Source: Cohnella xylanilytica
Lineage (GTDB): Bacteria; Bacillota; Bacilli; Paenibacillales; Paenibacillaceae
NCBI RefSeq assembly: GCF_014212175.1
Contig: NZ_JACJVR010000005.1
Span: 1-64,000, forward strand
DNA: 64,000 nucleotides
Direction of reading: 5' to 3'
Below the pieces are notes generated by a model. It was not told where the DNA came from and ran no database searches. It saw only the letters and a program-made list of their open reading frames with translations. Shown here piece by piece: positions 50,205-60,664 of this stretch (its first letter is position 1; each line of letters opens with the position of its first letter). A program made the translations under genes and the position numbers.

Positions 50205-50924
50205 GTGAACGCTAGGTCCGACAAGAGTCACGTGCATGCCGTCTTCGAGAGCATCGCGCCGAAGTACGACATGATGAACGATATTATCAGCTTCCGCCGC
50301 CATAAGGCGTGGCGGAGATTCACGATGCGCAAGATGGACGTCAAGCCGGGCGACACCGCCCTCGACGTCTGCTGCGGCACGTGCGACTGGACGATCGATC
50401 TCGCCCGCGCGAACGGCGGGGCCCGGACGGTCGGGCTCGACTTCAGCCGCAACATGCTCGACATCGGACAGGCCAAGGTCGACAAGCTGGGCCTGGGGAG
50501 CTCGATCGAGCTCGTCCAGGGCAACGCGATGGAGCTTCCTTTTCCCGACGACAGCTTCGACTTCATCACGATCGGCTTCGGCCTGCGCAACGTGCCGGAC
50601 ATCGACCGCGTGCTGCGCGAGATGAAGCGGGTCGTCAAGCCGGGCGGCAAGGTCGTCTGCCTCGAAGTGTCGAAGCCGATGTGGCAGCCGTTCAAGTGGC
50701 TCTTCAATTTCTACTTCCAGAGACTTATGCCGCTTATGGGCAAGTGGCTTGTCAAACGCTACGAGCAATACCGCTGGCTGCCCGAATCTCTCGTGAACTT
50801 CCCCGATCTGCAGGCGTTGGCCGAGATGTTCCGGAGCGCCGGCATGCGCAACGTCAGGGCGTACCCGCTCACGGGCGGCGTCGCCGCGTTGCATATCGGG
50901 ACGAAGGGGAACGACGGAATATGA
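50205..50924 (+). CDS. menG: Demethylmenaquinone methyltransferase (UbiE/MenG family)
   Basis: SAM-dependent methyltransferase, 239 aa, for the last step of menaquinone synthesis. The SAM-binding motif is LDVCCGTCDWTIDLA (about residues 47-61), followed by GLDFSRNML and FDFITIGFGLRNVPD, and the UbiE signature LEVSKPMWQPFKWLFNFYF. The GTG start at 50205 follows TTGGGGTGA. Its stop overlaps the next gene (ATGA). Confidence 0.93.
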   Translation: MNARSDKSHVHAVFESIAPKYDMMNDIISFRRHKAWRRFTMRKMDVKPGDTALDVCCGTCDWTIDLARANGGARTVGLDFSRNMLDIGQAKVDKLGLGSSIELVQGNAMELPFPDDSFDFITIGFGLRNVPDIDRVLREMKRVVKPGGKVVCLEVSKPMWQPFKWLFNFYFQRLMPLMGKWLVKRYEQYRWLPESLVNFPDLQALAEMFRSAGMRNVRAYPLTGGVAALHIGTKGNDGI

Positions 50925-51796
50925 TTCGCAAAATCAAGATTTTCCTCGAAATGATCAAGATCGAGCATACGATGTTCGCGCTGCCGTTCGCGTACGTCGG
51001 AACGATTCTCGGCTCGGTGACGGAGAACCATCATCTCCCCACCTGGGCCCAATGCGGCTGGATCCTGATGGCGATGGTCGGCGCGAGAAGCGCCGCGATG
51101 GGGCTTAACCGGGTTATCGACCGGGCGATCGACGCGCGCAATCCGCGCACCGAGAAGCGGGCGATTCCCGCGGGCTTGCTGAAGGCCGGAGAAGTCATCC
51201 TGTTCATCGTCGTCTCGTTCGCCTTGCTCTTCTGGGCGGCGGCCAACCTGAATTCGCTCGCGCTGAAGCTGATGCCGATCGCGGTCTTCATGACGGTTAT
51301 TTATTCCTACACGAAGCGCTTCACCTGGCTATGCCACGTCGTTCTCGGCCTGACGCTCGGCCTTGCGCCTTTAGGCGGCTGGGTGGCGGTGACGGGAACG
51401 ATCTCGCTTCCGGCCGTTATCCTCTATTTAAGCGTGGCGCTCTGGACGGCCGGCTTCGACGTCATCTACTCCTGCCAGGACATCGAGATCGACCGGAAGG
51501 AAGGACTGCACTCGATTCCGGCCCGCTTCGGCGTCGAGAAGGCGCTTCGCATCGCGAAGGCCATGCACGCGGTGACGGTAATCGGCTTCGTTCTGCTGCT
51601 GGCGACGACCGATCTCAGCTGGTGGTATCTGGCGGGCACCGTCGTCTCGGCGGGCCTGCTGTTCTATGAGCATCAGCTCGTGAAGCCTTCCGACATGAGC
51701 AAGCTGCAAGCGGCGTTCTTCACGATGAACTGGGTCGTCAGCACCGTCGTGTTCGTGTTCACGTTCATCGATCTCGTGGTGGTGAAGTCGTGGTAA
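50921..51796 (+). CDS. mqnP: UbiA-family prenyltransferase, probably futalosine-pathway MqnP
   Basis: Membrane aromatic prenyltransferase, 291 aa with about nine helices. The two prenyl-diphosphate Mg-binding motifs are NRVIDRAIDARNPRTEKRA (about residues 63-81) and DIEIDRKEG (about 178-186). Family members attach polyprenyl chains to 4-hydroxybenzoate, dihydroxynaphthoate or 6-amino/1,4-dihydroxy-naphthoate. The linkage to ubiX and mqnA points to the futalosine route. MenA of the classical route is the alternative. Confidence 0.85.
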   Translation: MIRKIKIFLEMIKIEHTMFALPFAYVGTILGSVTENHHLPTWAQCGWILMAMVGARSAAMGLNRVIDRAIDARNPRTEKRAIPAGLLKAGEVILFIVVSFALLFWAAANLNSLALKLMPIAVFMTVIYSYTKRFTWLCHVVLGLTLGLAPLGGWVAVTGTISLPAVILYLSVALWTAGFDVIYSCQDIEIDRKEGLHSIPARFGVEKALRIAKAMHAVTVIGFVLLLATTDLSWWYLAGTVVSAGLLFYEHQLVKPSDMSKLQAAFFTMNWVVSTVVFVFTFIDLVVVKSW

Positions 51797-52428
51797 CGGG
51801 ACAAGCGGGCCGCGCGGCGCCTCGCAGGTGGGTCGTCGGCTGGACGGGGGCGAGCGGGGCTGTCTACGGCGTCACCTTGGTCAAGGAGCTGATCGCCGCC
51901 GGCATTCAGGTGCATCTCGTCGTGTCGGACGCCGCCTGGCGGGTGCTGAAGGAAGAGATGGGCTGGGACGCGACGAAGCGCAGGGAAGCGCTGCTATCGG
52001 GCCTCGGGCTCGAAGAGGGGGACGAGCGCTTCGTCTACCATCCCCAAGGCGACATCGGAGCCGCGATCGCCAGCGGCTCGTTCGTCTGCGAAGGGATGGC
52101 CGTCGTGCCCTGCTCGATGGGGACGCTGTCGGCGATCGCCCACGGCTCGTCGGACAACCTGCTGGCCCGGGCGGCCGACGTCGCGCTGAAGGAAGGGCGT
52201 CCGCTGCTGCTCGTGCCGCGCGAGACGCCGCTGAACGCCATACATCTCGAGAATATGCTGAAGCTCGCGCGGCTCGGCGTACGCATCATTCCGGCTATGC
52301 CGGCCTTCTATTCCGGGCCGCAGACGCTGGACGACGCCGTGCGGTTCATGGTCGGCAAAGTGATGGATTCCATGGGAATCCCGCACCGGCTGTACAGGAG
52401 GTGGGGAGAACCCGATGACCAAGCTTGA
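51790..52428 (+). CDS. ubiX: UbiX-like flavin prenyltransferase
   Basis: Makes prenylated FMN, the cofactor of UbiD-type decarboxylases; 212 aa. The FMN-binding start GWTGASGAVYGVTLVKEL, the active-site VVPCSMGTLSAIAHGSSDNLLARAADV and LVPRETPLNAIHLENML are all typical. It starts with GTG 51790, overlapping the prenyltransferase by 7 nt, and its end overlaps mqnA by 14 nt. A UbiD-like decarboxylase should exist elsewhere in the genome (MqnL in futalosine terms). Confidence 0.9.
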   Translation: MVTGQAGRAAPRRWVVGWTGASGAVYGVTLVKELIAAGIQVHLVVSDAAWRVLKEEMGWDATKRREALLSGLGLEEGDERFVYHPQGDIGAAIASGSFVCEGMAVVPCSMGTLSAIAHGSSDNLLARAADVALKEGRPLLLVPRETPLNAIHLENMLKLARLGVRIIPAMPAFYSGPQTLDDAVRFMVGKVMDSMGIPHRLYRRWGEPDDQA

Positions 52429-53269
52429 TTCCGCGCCGATCCGGATCGGCCGCATCGATTACACGAACGTCTGGCCCGTCTTCCACCACTTCGACCCGAC
52501 GCGGCTTCGCGCCGAGACGGAGCTCGTCTACGGCATGCCGGCGGATCTCAACCGCAAGCTGCGCGCCGGGGAGATCGACGTCGCGGCGATCTCCTCCTTC
52601 GCCTACGGCTTAAACTCCGAGGACTATTGGCTGCTGCCGGACCTGTCCGTCAGCGCGCTCGGGCAAGTCCAGTCGCTGCTGCTGTTCCTGAAGTCGCCCC
52701 TGGAGCAAGCGCGCGACGGCCGCATCGCCTTGACGACGACGTCGGCGACGACCGTCAATCTTCTGAAGATCGTCATGCGGAAGTTCTATGGGGGGAGCCC
52801 CGTCTACGAGACCGCGGAGCCGTGTCTCGACTCGATGCTGGAGAAGGCCGACGCCGCCCTGCTTATCGGCGACCATGCCATCAAGGCGTCCTGGCGCGAC
52901 CACGGATACCGGGTGCTCGATCTCGGCGATATTTGGAGGCTGTGGACGGGGCGCTGGATGACCTTCGCCGTATGGGCGGTCCGCAAGGACGCCGTGCGCA
53001 GGAATCCGGAGGCGATCGCGGAGATCTACCGCGAGCTGGTCGCTTCGAAGCGTCGCTCCGCGGCCGACCCGGAGCCGCTCGTCGGGGAAGCCGTACGCCG
53101 CGTGGGCGGCACGCCCGAGTATTGGCGCGGCTACTTCCGCGGCTTGTGCCACGACTTCGGTCCCGACCAGAGGGCCGGACTGTCCCTGTACTTTCAATAT
53201 GCGAGGGAGCTCGGCCTGTTGGACAAGGCCGTGACCCTAGCGGATTGGCCGGATTCCGTTCACGCTTAA
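52415..53269 (+). CDS. mqnA: Chorismate dehydratase MqnA (futalosine pathway)
   Basis: Converts chorismate to 3-enolpyruvylbenzoate, the entry to the futalosine route of menaquinone synthesis; 284 aa of periplasmic-binding-protein fold. Landmarks are RIGRIDYTNVWPVFHHF at the start, GMPADLNRKLRAGEIDVAAISSFAYG (about residues 43-68), TTTSATTVNLLK and ALLIGDHAIK. Other mqn genes (mqnB, C, D, E) are not in the window. It depends on the aroC product made a few kilobases away. Confidence 0.92.
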   Translation: MTKLDSAPIRIGRIDYTNVWPVFHHFDPTRLRAETELVYGMPADLNRKLRAGEIDVAAISSFAYGLNSEDYWLLPDLSVSALGQVQSLLLFLKSPLEQARDGRIALTTTSATTVNLLKIVMRKFYGGSPVYETAEPCLDSMLEKADAALLIGDHAIKASWRDHGYRVLDLGDIWRLWTGRWMTFAVWAVRKDAVRRNPEAIAEIYRELVASKRRSAADPEPLVGEAVRRVGGTPEYWRGYFRGLCHDFGPDQRAGLSLYFQYARELGLLDKAVTLADWPDSVHA

Positions 53270-53300
53270 ACAGGCCATATTCCCTTCCGAAGGTGAACCT

Positions 53301-54275
53301 ATGAAGTTGATGCAATTGTACGCTTCCTTGAAGTCGGATCTGCAGACGATCGAGGATACCCTCGCGAAGAGCGTGTCCTCCGATCTGCCGCTGCTGAACG
53401 AATCCGCCCAGCACTTGCTGAAGGCCGGCGGCAAGCGCCTGCGCCCCGTCATCGTGCTGCTCGGCGGCAAGTTCGGCGAATACTCCCTGGACCGGATCAA
53501 GCCGATCGCCGCCGCGCTGGAGCTGATCCATATGGCGTCTCTCGTCCACGACGACGTGATCGACGATGCCGCGACGAGGCGCGGACAGCCGACGGTCAAG
53601 GCCAAATGGGACAATCGCATCGCGATGTTCACCGGAGACTACATCAACGGCAAGGCGCTGGTCGTGGCGAGCGAGCTCGGCGATCCGCGCATCCATCAGA
53701 TTCTGTCCGGCGCCATCGTGCAGATGTGCATCGGAGAGATGGAGCAGATCCGCGACTTCTTCAACACGGATCAGTCGGTCCGCAATTACCTGCTGCGGAT
53801 CCGGCGCAAGACCGCGCTGCTGATCGCGATCAGCTGCCAGCTCGGCGCCATCGCGGCCGGCGCCGCTCCCGCCGTCAGCAACGCCCTGTACCGCTTCGGC
53901 TATCAAGTCGGCATGGCGTTCCAGATTACGGACGATCTGCTCGATATTTGCGGAACGGAGAAGAAGATCGGCAAGCCTCCCGGCAGCGACCTGCGCCAGG
54001 GCAACATCACGCTGCCGGTGCTCCACGCCCTGAACGAGCCGGCGATTCGGGACGAGCTGCTGAGAGAGATCGCCCGCATCCGCGACGGCGAGGGGGCCGC
54101 GGATTCCGCGGCCGCGGTGAAGCTCGTGCGGGCGAGCGGCGGCATCCGCGCTTCCGAGCTGCTGGCCGACCGCTTCAAGGACAAGGCGCTGCGGGAGCTG
54201 GAGAAGCTGCCGAACATTCCGGCGAGGAAGAATCTGGCCGATATCGCGAAATTCGTCGCCCAGAGAAGCTATTGA
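53301..54275 (+). CDS. hepT: Heptaprenyl diphosphate synthase component II
   Basis: Catalytic prenyltransferase subunit; 324 aa. The first Asp-rich motif is [15 protein letters not shown] (about residues 81-95), the second [10 protein letters not shown] (about 211-220), and the allylic substrate segment is [11 protein letters not shown]. It forms C35 diphosphate with HepS. The gene order confirms the menaquinone context. ndk follows. Confidence 0.95.
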   Translation: MKLMQLYASLKSDLQTIEDTLAKSVSSDLPLLNESAQHLLKAGGKRLRPVIVLLGGKFGEYSLDRIKPIAAALELIHMASLVHDDVIDDAATRRGQPTVKAKWDNRIAMFTGDYINGKALVVASELGDPRIHQILSGAIVQMCIGEMEQIRDFFNTDQSVRNYLLRIRRKTALLIAISCQLGAIAAGAAPAVSNALYRFGYQVGMAFQITDDLLDICGTEKKIGKPPGSDLRQGNITLPVLHALNEPAIRDELLREIARIRDGEGAADSAAAVKLVRASGGIRASELLADRFKDKALRELEKLPNIPARKNLADIAKFVAQRSY

Positions 54276-54324
54276 TTATGGTAGAATGAGACAAACGAGG
54301 CAACGACGAGAAGGGGGATCGGTA

Positions 54325-54768
54325 ATGGAGAGAACGTATCTGATGGTCAAACCCGACGGCGTGCAGCGGGGACTGATCGGAGACATCGTCGGCCGTCTGG
54401 AGCGCAAGGGGCTGCAGCTGGTCGGCGCCAAGCTTATGCACGTCAGCCTGGAACAGGCGAAGAAGCATTACGCGGAGCACGAAGGCAAGGACTTCTACGA
54501 GCGGCTCCTGACCTTCATCACCTCCGGACCGGTCTTCGCCATGGTGTGGCAAGGGGACGACGCGGTCGCCGCCGCCCGCCAGCTCATCGGGAAGACGAAC
54601 GGTCTCGAAGCGGCTCCCGGCACGATCCGGGGGGATTACGCGATACATACGAATTACAATCTGATTCACGGCTCGGACTCGCACGATAACGCGGAACGCG
54701 AGATCGGCATCTTCTTCCGAGAATCCGAGTTGACCTCCTACGAGAAAGTCATCCAGAAGTGGATTTAA
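54325..54768 (+). CDS. ndk: Nucleoside diphosphate kinase
   Basis: Balances nucleoside triphosphate pools; 147 aa. Signatures are [17 protein letters not shown] at the start and [20 protein letters not shown] with the phospho-histidine (His near residue 115). The ATG at 54325 follows AAGGGGGATC. The position after hepT is the same as in Bacillus. Confidence 0.97.
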   Translation: MERTYLMVKPDGVQRGLIGDIVGRLERKGLQLVGAKLMHVSLEQAKKHYAEHEGKDFYERLLTFITSGPVFAMVWQGDDAVAAARQLIGKTNGLEAAPGTIRGDYAIHTNYNLIHGSDSHDNAEREIGIFFRESELTSYEKVIQKWI

Positions 54769-54796
54769 TCGCATCATTGGGAGCGTGTGAACCGGC

Positions 54797-55612
54797 ATGA
54801 AGGAACTGGGAGCTAGCCCGCTGCGACGGTCTCCGGAAGACGAGGATTTCGCCAGATTCGTAGCCGATATCCGCCGGACGACCTCGATCGACCTGTCGCA
54901 GTACAAGGAGACGCAGATGCGCCGGAGGCTGACGACGCTTCGGCTGAAGCACGGATTCAACGACTTCGCCTCGTACTTCGCCGCTCTCTCGGCCGACGCG
55001 AAGCTGCGCAACGAATTCCTCGACCGGATGACGATCAACGTCTCCGAGTTCTGGCGCAATCCGAACCGCTGGCAAGTGCTGAAGGACAAGTTTTTCCCGG
55101 AGATGATCAAGCAGACGAACCGGCTGCAGGTGTGGAGCGCCGCCTGCTCGACCGGCGAGGAGCCGTACACGCTGGCGATGATTCTCGACCGTCTCGGCGT
55201 CCTCGATTCTTCTTCCATCCTGGCGACCGACATCGACGAAGGGGTGCTCGCGAAGGCGAAGGAAGGCGTCTACCTGGAGCGATCGCTTCGGGACGTTCCG
55301 CCCGACTTCGCCCGCGCCTACTTCAAGCCGGAGGACGGCGCCTATCGCGTGGCGGACAAGCTGAAGCGGGCGATCCGCTTCCAGAAGCAGAACCTGCTGC
55401 TCGATCCGTTCGGCGAGCGGTTCGATCTGATCGTCTGCCGCAACGTCATGATCTACTTCACGGAGGAAGCGAAGGCGACGCTCTACGCGAAGTTCGCGAA
55501 GGCGCTGAAGCCGGGCGGCCTGCTGTTCGTCGGCAGCACGGAGCAGATTTTCTCTCCGGGTCAATACGGCCTGGAGACCGCGGACACGTTTTTCTACCGG
55601 CGCACGGTATGA
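54797..55612 (+). CDS. cheR: Chemotaxis protein methyltransferase
   Basis: Methylates glutamates on chemoreceptors using SAM; 271 aa. The N-terminal domain is helical (YKETQMRRRLTTLRLKHGF), and the catalytic domain has NVSEFWRNPNRW, the SAM motif WSAACSTGEEPYTLAMIL (about residues 114-131) and FDLIVCRNVMIYFTEE. The ndk-cheR-aro order is as in B. subtilis. Confidence 0.95.
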   Translation: MKELGASPLRRSPEDEDFARFVADIRRTTSIDLSQYKETQMRRRLTTLRLKHGFNDFASYFAALSADAKLRNEFLDRMTINVSEFWRNPNRWQVLKDKFFPEMIKQTNRLQVWSAACSTGEEPYTLAMILDRLGVLDSSSILATDIDEGVLAKAKEGVYLERSLRDVPPDFARAYFKPEDGAYRVADKLKRAIRFQKQNLLLDPFGERFDLIVCRNVMIYFTEEAKATLYAKFAKALKPGGLLFVGSTEQIFSPGQYGLETADTFFYRRTV

Positions 55613-55667
55613 GCTTGCCCCGCGCAAGCGATACTAGGAATAACCAATTCCATACCGGAGGAACTCC

Positions 55668-55829
55668 ATGGATAAGCGCAAAGTGATTGCCGCCTATCGC
55701 CGCGGACTGATCTCCTCGCAGGAATGCGCTCAAATCCTGGGGCTCGACAATCAGGATTTGCTCGGGTTCGTGCGGGATACGCTGCCCGAACCGCCGATGA
55801 AGCTCCGCAAACAGTCCGTCCGTTCGTGA
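55668..55829 (+). CDS. Small conserved-looking protein of unknown function
   Basis: 53 aa, basic, with a helix-turn-helix-like segment: RRGLISSQECAQILGLDNQD. CCGGAGGAACT ribosome site precedes the ATG by a good distance. Its stop lies within the terminator stem that follows. It sits between cheR and aroC; no function can be assigned. Confidence 0.65.
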   Translation: MDKRKVIAAYRRGLISSQECAQILGLDNQDLLGFVRDTLPEPPMKLRKQSVRS

Positions 55830-55840
55830 CGGGCTGTTTT
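55810..55840 (+). terminator. Intrinsic terminator after the 53-aa gene
   Basis: Nine-pair stem AACAGTCCG / CGGGCTGTT with an eleven-base loop containing the gene's stop codon, followed by TTTTC. Confidence 0.75.
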
Positions 55841-55841
55841 C

Positions 55842-55871
55842 TTGTCAAAATCTTCGAGGCTGTACTATAAT
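55842..55871 (+). promoter_or_regulatory. Promoter of the aro genes
   Basis: TTGTCA (55842-55847), an 18-bp spacer and perfect TATAAT (55866-55871). The leader up to aroC is about 135 nt without an obvious regulatory structure. Confidence 0.65.
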
Positions 55872-56012
55872 GAGCAAAGAGTTTATCGGGTTGAAGCAAT
55901 AAAGCGCATCGACGGGGGCGTTCGTCCCGGATCGCCGCATCGGACCGAATTCCCTGTATTCGCGACGCCGGAAGAGGGATTCGCCGGGCTTCATATGAGG
56001 AGGATCATAGAC

Positions 56013-57182
56013 TTGAGCTTACGTTATCTGACCGCGGGAGAGACCCACGGTCCCCAGCTTACCGCCATCATCGAAGGACTGCCCAGCAATCTCGAGATCG
56101 ACTTCGAAGCGCTCAACTTCCAGCTGCATCGCAGGCAGAAGGGCCACGGCCGCGGACGCCGGATGCAGATCGAGAAGGATACGGCCCAGATCGTCGGCGG
56201 CGTTCGCCACGGACGCACGACCGGAGCGCCGGTCGCCCTCGTCGTCGCCAACAACGACTGGAAGCATTGGACGAACGTCATGAACGTGGAGCCGATCGAA
56301 GGGAACGACGAGGCCAAGCGCCGGATTCACCGGCCGCGTCCCGGCCACGCCGACCTGAACGGCGGCATCAAATACGATCTGAAGGATCTTCGCAACGTGC
56401 TCGAGCGCTCGAGCGCCCGCGAGACGGCGGCCCGCGTGGCGGTCGGCGCGGTAGCGCGCCAACTGCTCGAGAAGTTCGGCATCCGCGTCGCCGGCCATGT
56501 CGTCTCCATCGGCGGCATCGTCGCTCCGACGCCGGACCTGCCGATCGAGGAGCTAATCGCGAAGACGGAAGAATCGCCGGTTCGCGTCGCCGACCCGGAG
56601 ACCGAAGCGAAGATGATCGCCCTTATCGACCAGACGAAGGCGGACGGCGATTCCATCGGCGGCGTCGTGGAATGCATCGTGACCGGCCTGCCGATCGGCC
56701 TCGGCAGCCACGTGCAGTGGGATCGCAAGCTGGACGGTCGCATCGCGCAAGCGGTCGTCTCCATTAACGCGTTCAAGGGCGTGGAGTTCGGCATCGGCTT
56801 CGAAGCCGCGAACCGTCCCGGCTCGCAGGTGCACGACGAGATTCTCTATTCGGAAGAGAGAGGCTATCACCGCGCCAGCAACCGGCTGGGCGGCTTCGAG
56901 GGCGGAATGACGAACGGCATGCCGATCGTCGTGCGCGGCGTCATGAAGCCGATTCCGACGCTGTACAAGCCGCTGCAGAGCGTCGACATCGACACGAAGG
57001 AGCCGTTCACGGCCCAAGTCGAGCGTTCGGACGCCTGCGCGGTTCCGGCGGCCAGCGTCGTCATGGAGAGCGTCGTCGCCTGGGAAGTGGCGAAGGCGTT
57101 CCTCGAGAAGTTCGGCGGCGATTCGATGGAGGAGATCCGCGCGAACTACGACAACTACCTGAGACAGGCGGCTGAATATTGA
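56013..57182 (+). CDS. aroC: Chorismate synthase
   Basis: FMN-dependent last step of the shikimate pathway; 389 aa (named aroF in B. subtilis). The conserved start is [22 protein letters not shown], followed by [23 protein letters not shown] and [15 protein letters not shown], and [12 protein letters not shown]. The start is TTG 56013, because ATGAGGAGG upstream is its ribosome site and the ATG at 55995 lies within it. It overlaps aroB. Confidence 0.96.
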   Translation: MSLRYLTAGETHGPQLTAIIEGLPSNLEIDFEALNFQLHRRQKGHGRGRRMQIEKDTAQIVGGVRHGRTTGAPVALVVANNDWKHWTNVMNVEPIEGNDEAKRRIHRPRPGHADLNGGIKYDLKDLRNVLERSSARETAARVAVGAVARQLLEKFGIRVAGHVVSIGGIVAPTPDLPIEELIAKTEESPVRVADPETEAKMIALIDQTKADGDSIGGVVECIVTGLPIGLGSHVQWDRKLDGRIAQAVVSINAFKGVEFGIGFEAANRPGSQVHDEILYSEERGYHRASNRLGGFEGGMTNGMPIVVRGVMKPIPTLYKPLQSVDIDTKEPFTAQVERSDACAVPAASVVMESVVAWEVAKAFLEKFGGDSMEEIRANYDNYLRQAAEY

Positions 57183-58303
57183 TGGCCGGGGGAGCGGAGA
57201 TTCGGGAGCTGACGGTCGATCTGGGGGAACGGTCCTATCCGATTCTGATCGGGGCCGGGTTGCTGAAGAGAACGGGGAGCCTGTTCGCGGAACGCGGCTT
57301 CCCCGTCAAGTCTCCGGTTCTGCTCGTGGCGGACAGCGCGGTGGACGGCCTGTACGCCGGCACCGTCGAGGAGTCGCTGAAGTCGGCGGGCTATTCGGTC
57401 GCGCGGGCGGTCGTCCCGTCCGGGGAGAAGTCGAAGTCTCTAGCCGCGTTCGAGGAGCTCGTGACGGCCGCGCTCGAGGCGGGGCTCGACCGCCGCTCGA
57501 CGGTCATCGCCCTCGGCGGCGGCGTCGTCGGGGATCTGGCCGGCTTCGTGGCCGCCTCCTACATGCGCGGCATCCGGTTCGTCCAGATGCCGACGACGAT
57601 TCTCGCGCACGACAGCAGCGTCGGCGGGAAGGTCGCGGTCAATCACCGGCTGGCGAAGAACATCATCGGGGCGTTCCACCAGCCGGAGATCGTCCTGTAC
57701 GACCTCGATACGCTGAAGAGCTTGCCCCCGCGCGACGTCCGGTCGGGCTACGCGGAGATGATCAAGCACGGGCTCATCTGGGACGAATCGTTCGCGCGCT
57801 GGTGCGACGAGAACGCCGAGAGGCTGCTCGCTCTCGAGCCCGACGCGCTCGGCCGCGGCCTCTACGAAGGCTGCCGGGTCAAGTCGATCGTCGTCTCGCG
57901 GGACGAGAAGGAGAACGACCTGCGCGCGATTCTGAACCTGGGGCATACGATCGGCCACGCGCTCGAGGCGGTCTCGCATTACGGGGAGCTGCTGCACGGC
58001 GAAGCGATCTCGATCGGCATGGTCGGCTCGGCCCGGCTCGCCGCCAAGTTCGGCTACGGGGACGAGCTTGCGGCCGAGACGGAGCGGCTGCTGCGCAAGT
58101 TCGGCTTGCCGGTGCGAATCCCGGCCGGCTACGACACGGACGCGATCATGAGCGCGATGCAGCACGACAAGAAGTTCAAGGAAGGCAGCATGGTGTTCGT
58201 GGTGCCGAAGCGGATCGGAGAAGTGGAGATTCGCGGAGACGTCCCGGTCCAGTGGGTGCGCGACATCGTGGAGCAACTGAAGGAGGAGGCCGGCAAGCCA
58301 TGA
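57182..58303 (+). CDS. aroB: 3-dehydroquinate synthase
   Basis: Second step of the shikimate pathway, NAD and metal dependent; 373 aa. Key segments are GEKSKSLAAFEELVTAALEAGLDRRS, ALGGGVVGDLAGFVAASYMRG (about residues 108-128), PTTILAHDSSVGGKVAVNH, and the zinc ligands in EMIKHGLIWD, GHTIGHALE and LHGEAISIGM. The start is ATG 57182, overlapping the aroC stop (TGATG); aroH overlaps its end. Confidence 0.96.
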   Translation: MAGGAEIRELTVDLGERSYPILIGAGLLKRTGSLFAERGFPVKSPVLLVADSAVDGLYAGTVEESLKSAGYSVARAVVPSGEKSKSLAAFEELVTAALEAGLDRRSTVIALGGGVVGDLAGFVAASYMRGIRFVQMPTTILAHDSSVGGKVAVNHRLAKNIIGAFHQPEIVLYDLDTLKSLPPRDVRSGYAEMIKHGLIWDESFARWCDENAERLLALEPDALGRGLYEGCRVKSIVVSRDEKENDLRAILNLGHTIGHALEAVSHYGELLHGEAISIGMVGSARLAAKFGYGDELAAETERLLRKFGLPVRIPAGYDTDAIMSAMQHDKKFKEGSMVFVVPKRIGEVEIRGDVPVQWVRDIVEQLKEEAGKP

Positions 58304-58671
58304 GCGTAAGGGGAATTCGCGGGGCGATCACGGTAGAAACCAACGAGAGGCAGCAGATTCTGGACGCTTCCGTCCAGCTCATGAACGCGATCGTCGAAGT
58401 GAACGGGATCGCGCCGGAGGACATCGCCTGCGTCTATATTACGGTCACGCAGGATATCGACGCGGCGTTCCCGGCGAAGTCGATCCGCGAGCTCGAGGGC
58501 TGGGAGTACGTTCCGCTCATGTGCTCGGTCGAGATTCCCGTGAAGGGGAGCCTGGAGAAGTGCATCCGCTTCATGGTGCTCGTGAACACGGACCTGAAGC
58601 AGGCGGACATGAGACACGTCTATCTGGGCGGCGCGGAAGCGCTGCGGCCGGACTTGTCGCGGGCCCGTTGA
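58300..58671 (+). CDS. aroH: Monofunctional chorismate mutase (AroH type)
   Basis: Converts chorismate to prephenate; 123-aa trimeric AroH fold. Conserved segments are VRGIRGAITVETNERQQILDASVQLM, CVYITVTQDIDAAFPAKSIR and VPLMCSVEIPVKGSLEKCIRFMVLVNT, with Arg90-like and Cys75-like active-site residues present. Its 3' end carries the -35 of the trp promoter. The aroC-aroB-aroH-trp order is that of B. subtilis. Confidence 0.96.
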   Translation: MSVRGIRGAITVETNERQQILDASVQLMNAIVEVNGIAPEDIACVYITVTQDIDAAFPAKSIRELEGWEYVPLMCSVEIPVKGSLEKCIRFMVLVNTDLKQADMRHVYLGGAEALRPDLSRAR

Positions 58672-58696
58672 CGCGGGCGCCCGGCGGTGCTATAGT
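58668..58696 (+). promoter_or_regulatory. trp operon promoter
   Basis: TTGACG (58668-58673), a 17-bp spacer and TATAGT (58691-58696). It overlaps the aroH stop codon. The predicted start is near 58703, giving a leader of about 375 nt. Confidence 0.75.
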
Positions 58697-58747
58697 GGCA
58701 ATAGAACTTGTCGCGGAACCGTCGGCCGGAGGGACGACGACTTACGC

Positions 58748-58781
58748 GAGGGTGAGCTTAGCAGAGACGAGATGAGCGGAG
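58748..58781 (+). promoter_or_regulatory. TRAP-binding site in the trp leader
   Basis: Seven NAG triplets at 58748 (GAG), 58754 (GAG), 58759 (TAG), 58764 (GAG), 58769 (GAG), 58774 (GAG) and 58779 (GAG), separated by 2 nt except the first gap of 3 nt. This is the spacing that wraps RNA around TRAP. The segment GCAGAGA (58761-58767) is complementary to TCTCTGC in the terminator 5' arm, so bound TRAP would block an antiterminator. Confidence 0.9.
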
Positions 58782-58826
58782 GTGCCGTACGCCTCGGGGA
58801 ACGCGCGCGTTCAGACGAGGAAGTCG

Positions 58827-58834
58827 GCAGAGAT
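58827..58834 (+). promoter_or_regulatory. Alternative antiterminator strand
   Basis: GCAGAGAT is the exact complement of ATCTCTGC (58917-58924), the 5' arm of the terminator. It may replace or extend the pairing offered by the TRAP-site segment. Confidence 0.45.
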
Positions 58835-58914
58835 TCGGCCTCGGAAGGCCCGGTTTAACGATGAACCGGAGCGCCGCCGTCGGCCTGTCCGAACCTGTCC
58901 CTTATCGAACGAAC

Positions 58915-58944
58915 GCATCTCTGCGGAAGCGGAGATGCTTTTTT
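58915..58944 (+). terminator. trp attenuator terminator
   Basis: Ten-pair stem GCATCTCTGC / GCGGAGATGC (one G-T pair) with a GGAA loop and six T residues. It lies 133 nt before trpE and 3' of the TRAP site. The remaining leader to trpE is G+C-rich without another recognised element. Confidence 0.9.
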
Positions 58945-59076
58945 GTTTTTCTCTGCGATTCGATTAGGTCCCCGGCGGAAGCCGAACCCGGCGCCCGAGG
59001 CGTCCGCGGCCGGCCTTCCGGGACTTCAGTGGCGAGACCGCGTGCCGGCGCGGCTCGGAGAGGAGAGAGAAGGAAC

Positions 59077-60645
<1,569 letters not shown>

Positions 60646-60664
60646 CGAACAGGAGGAGAGAACG

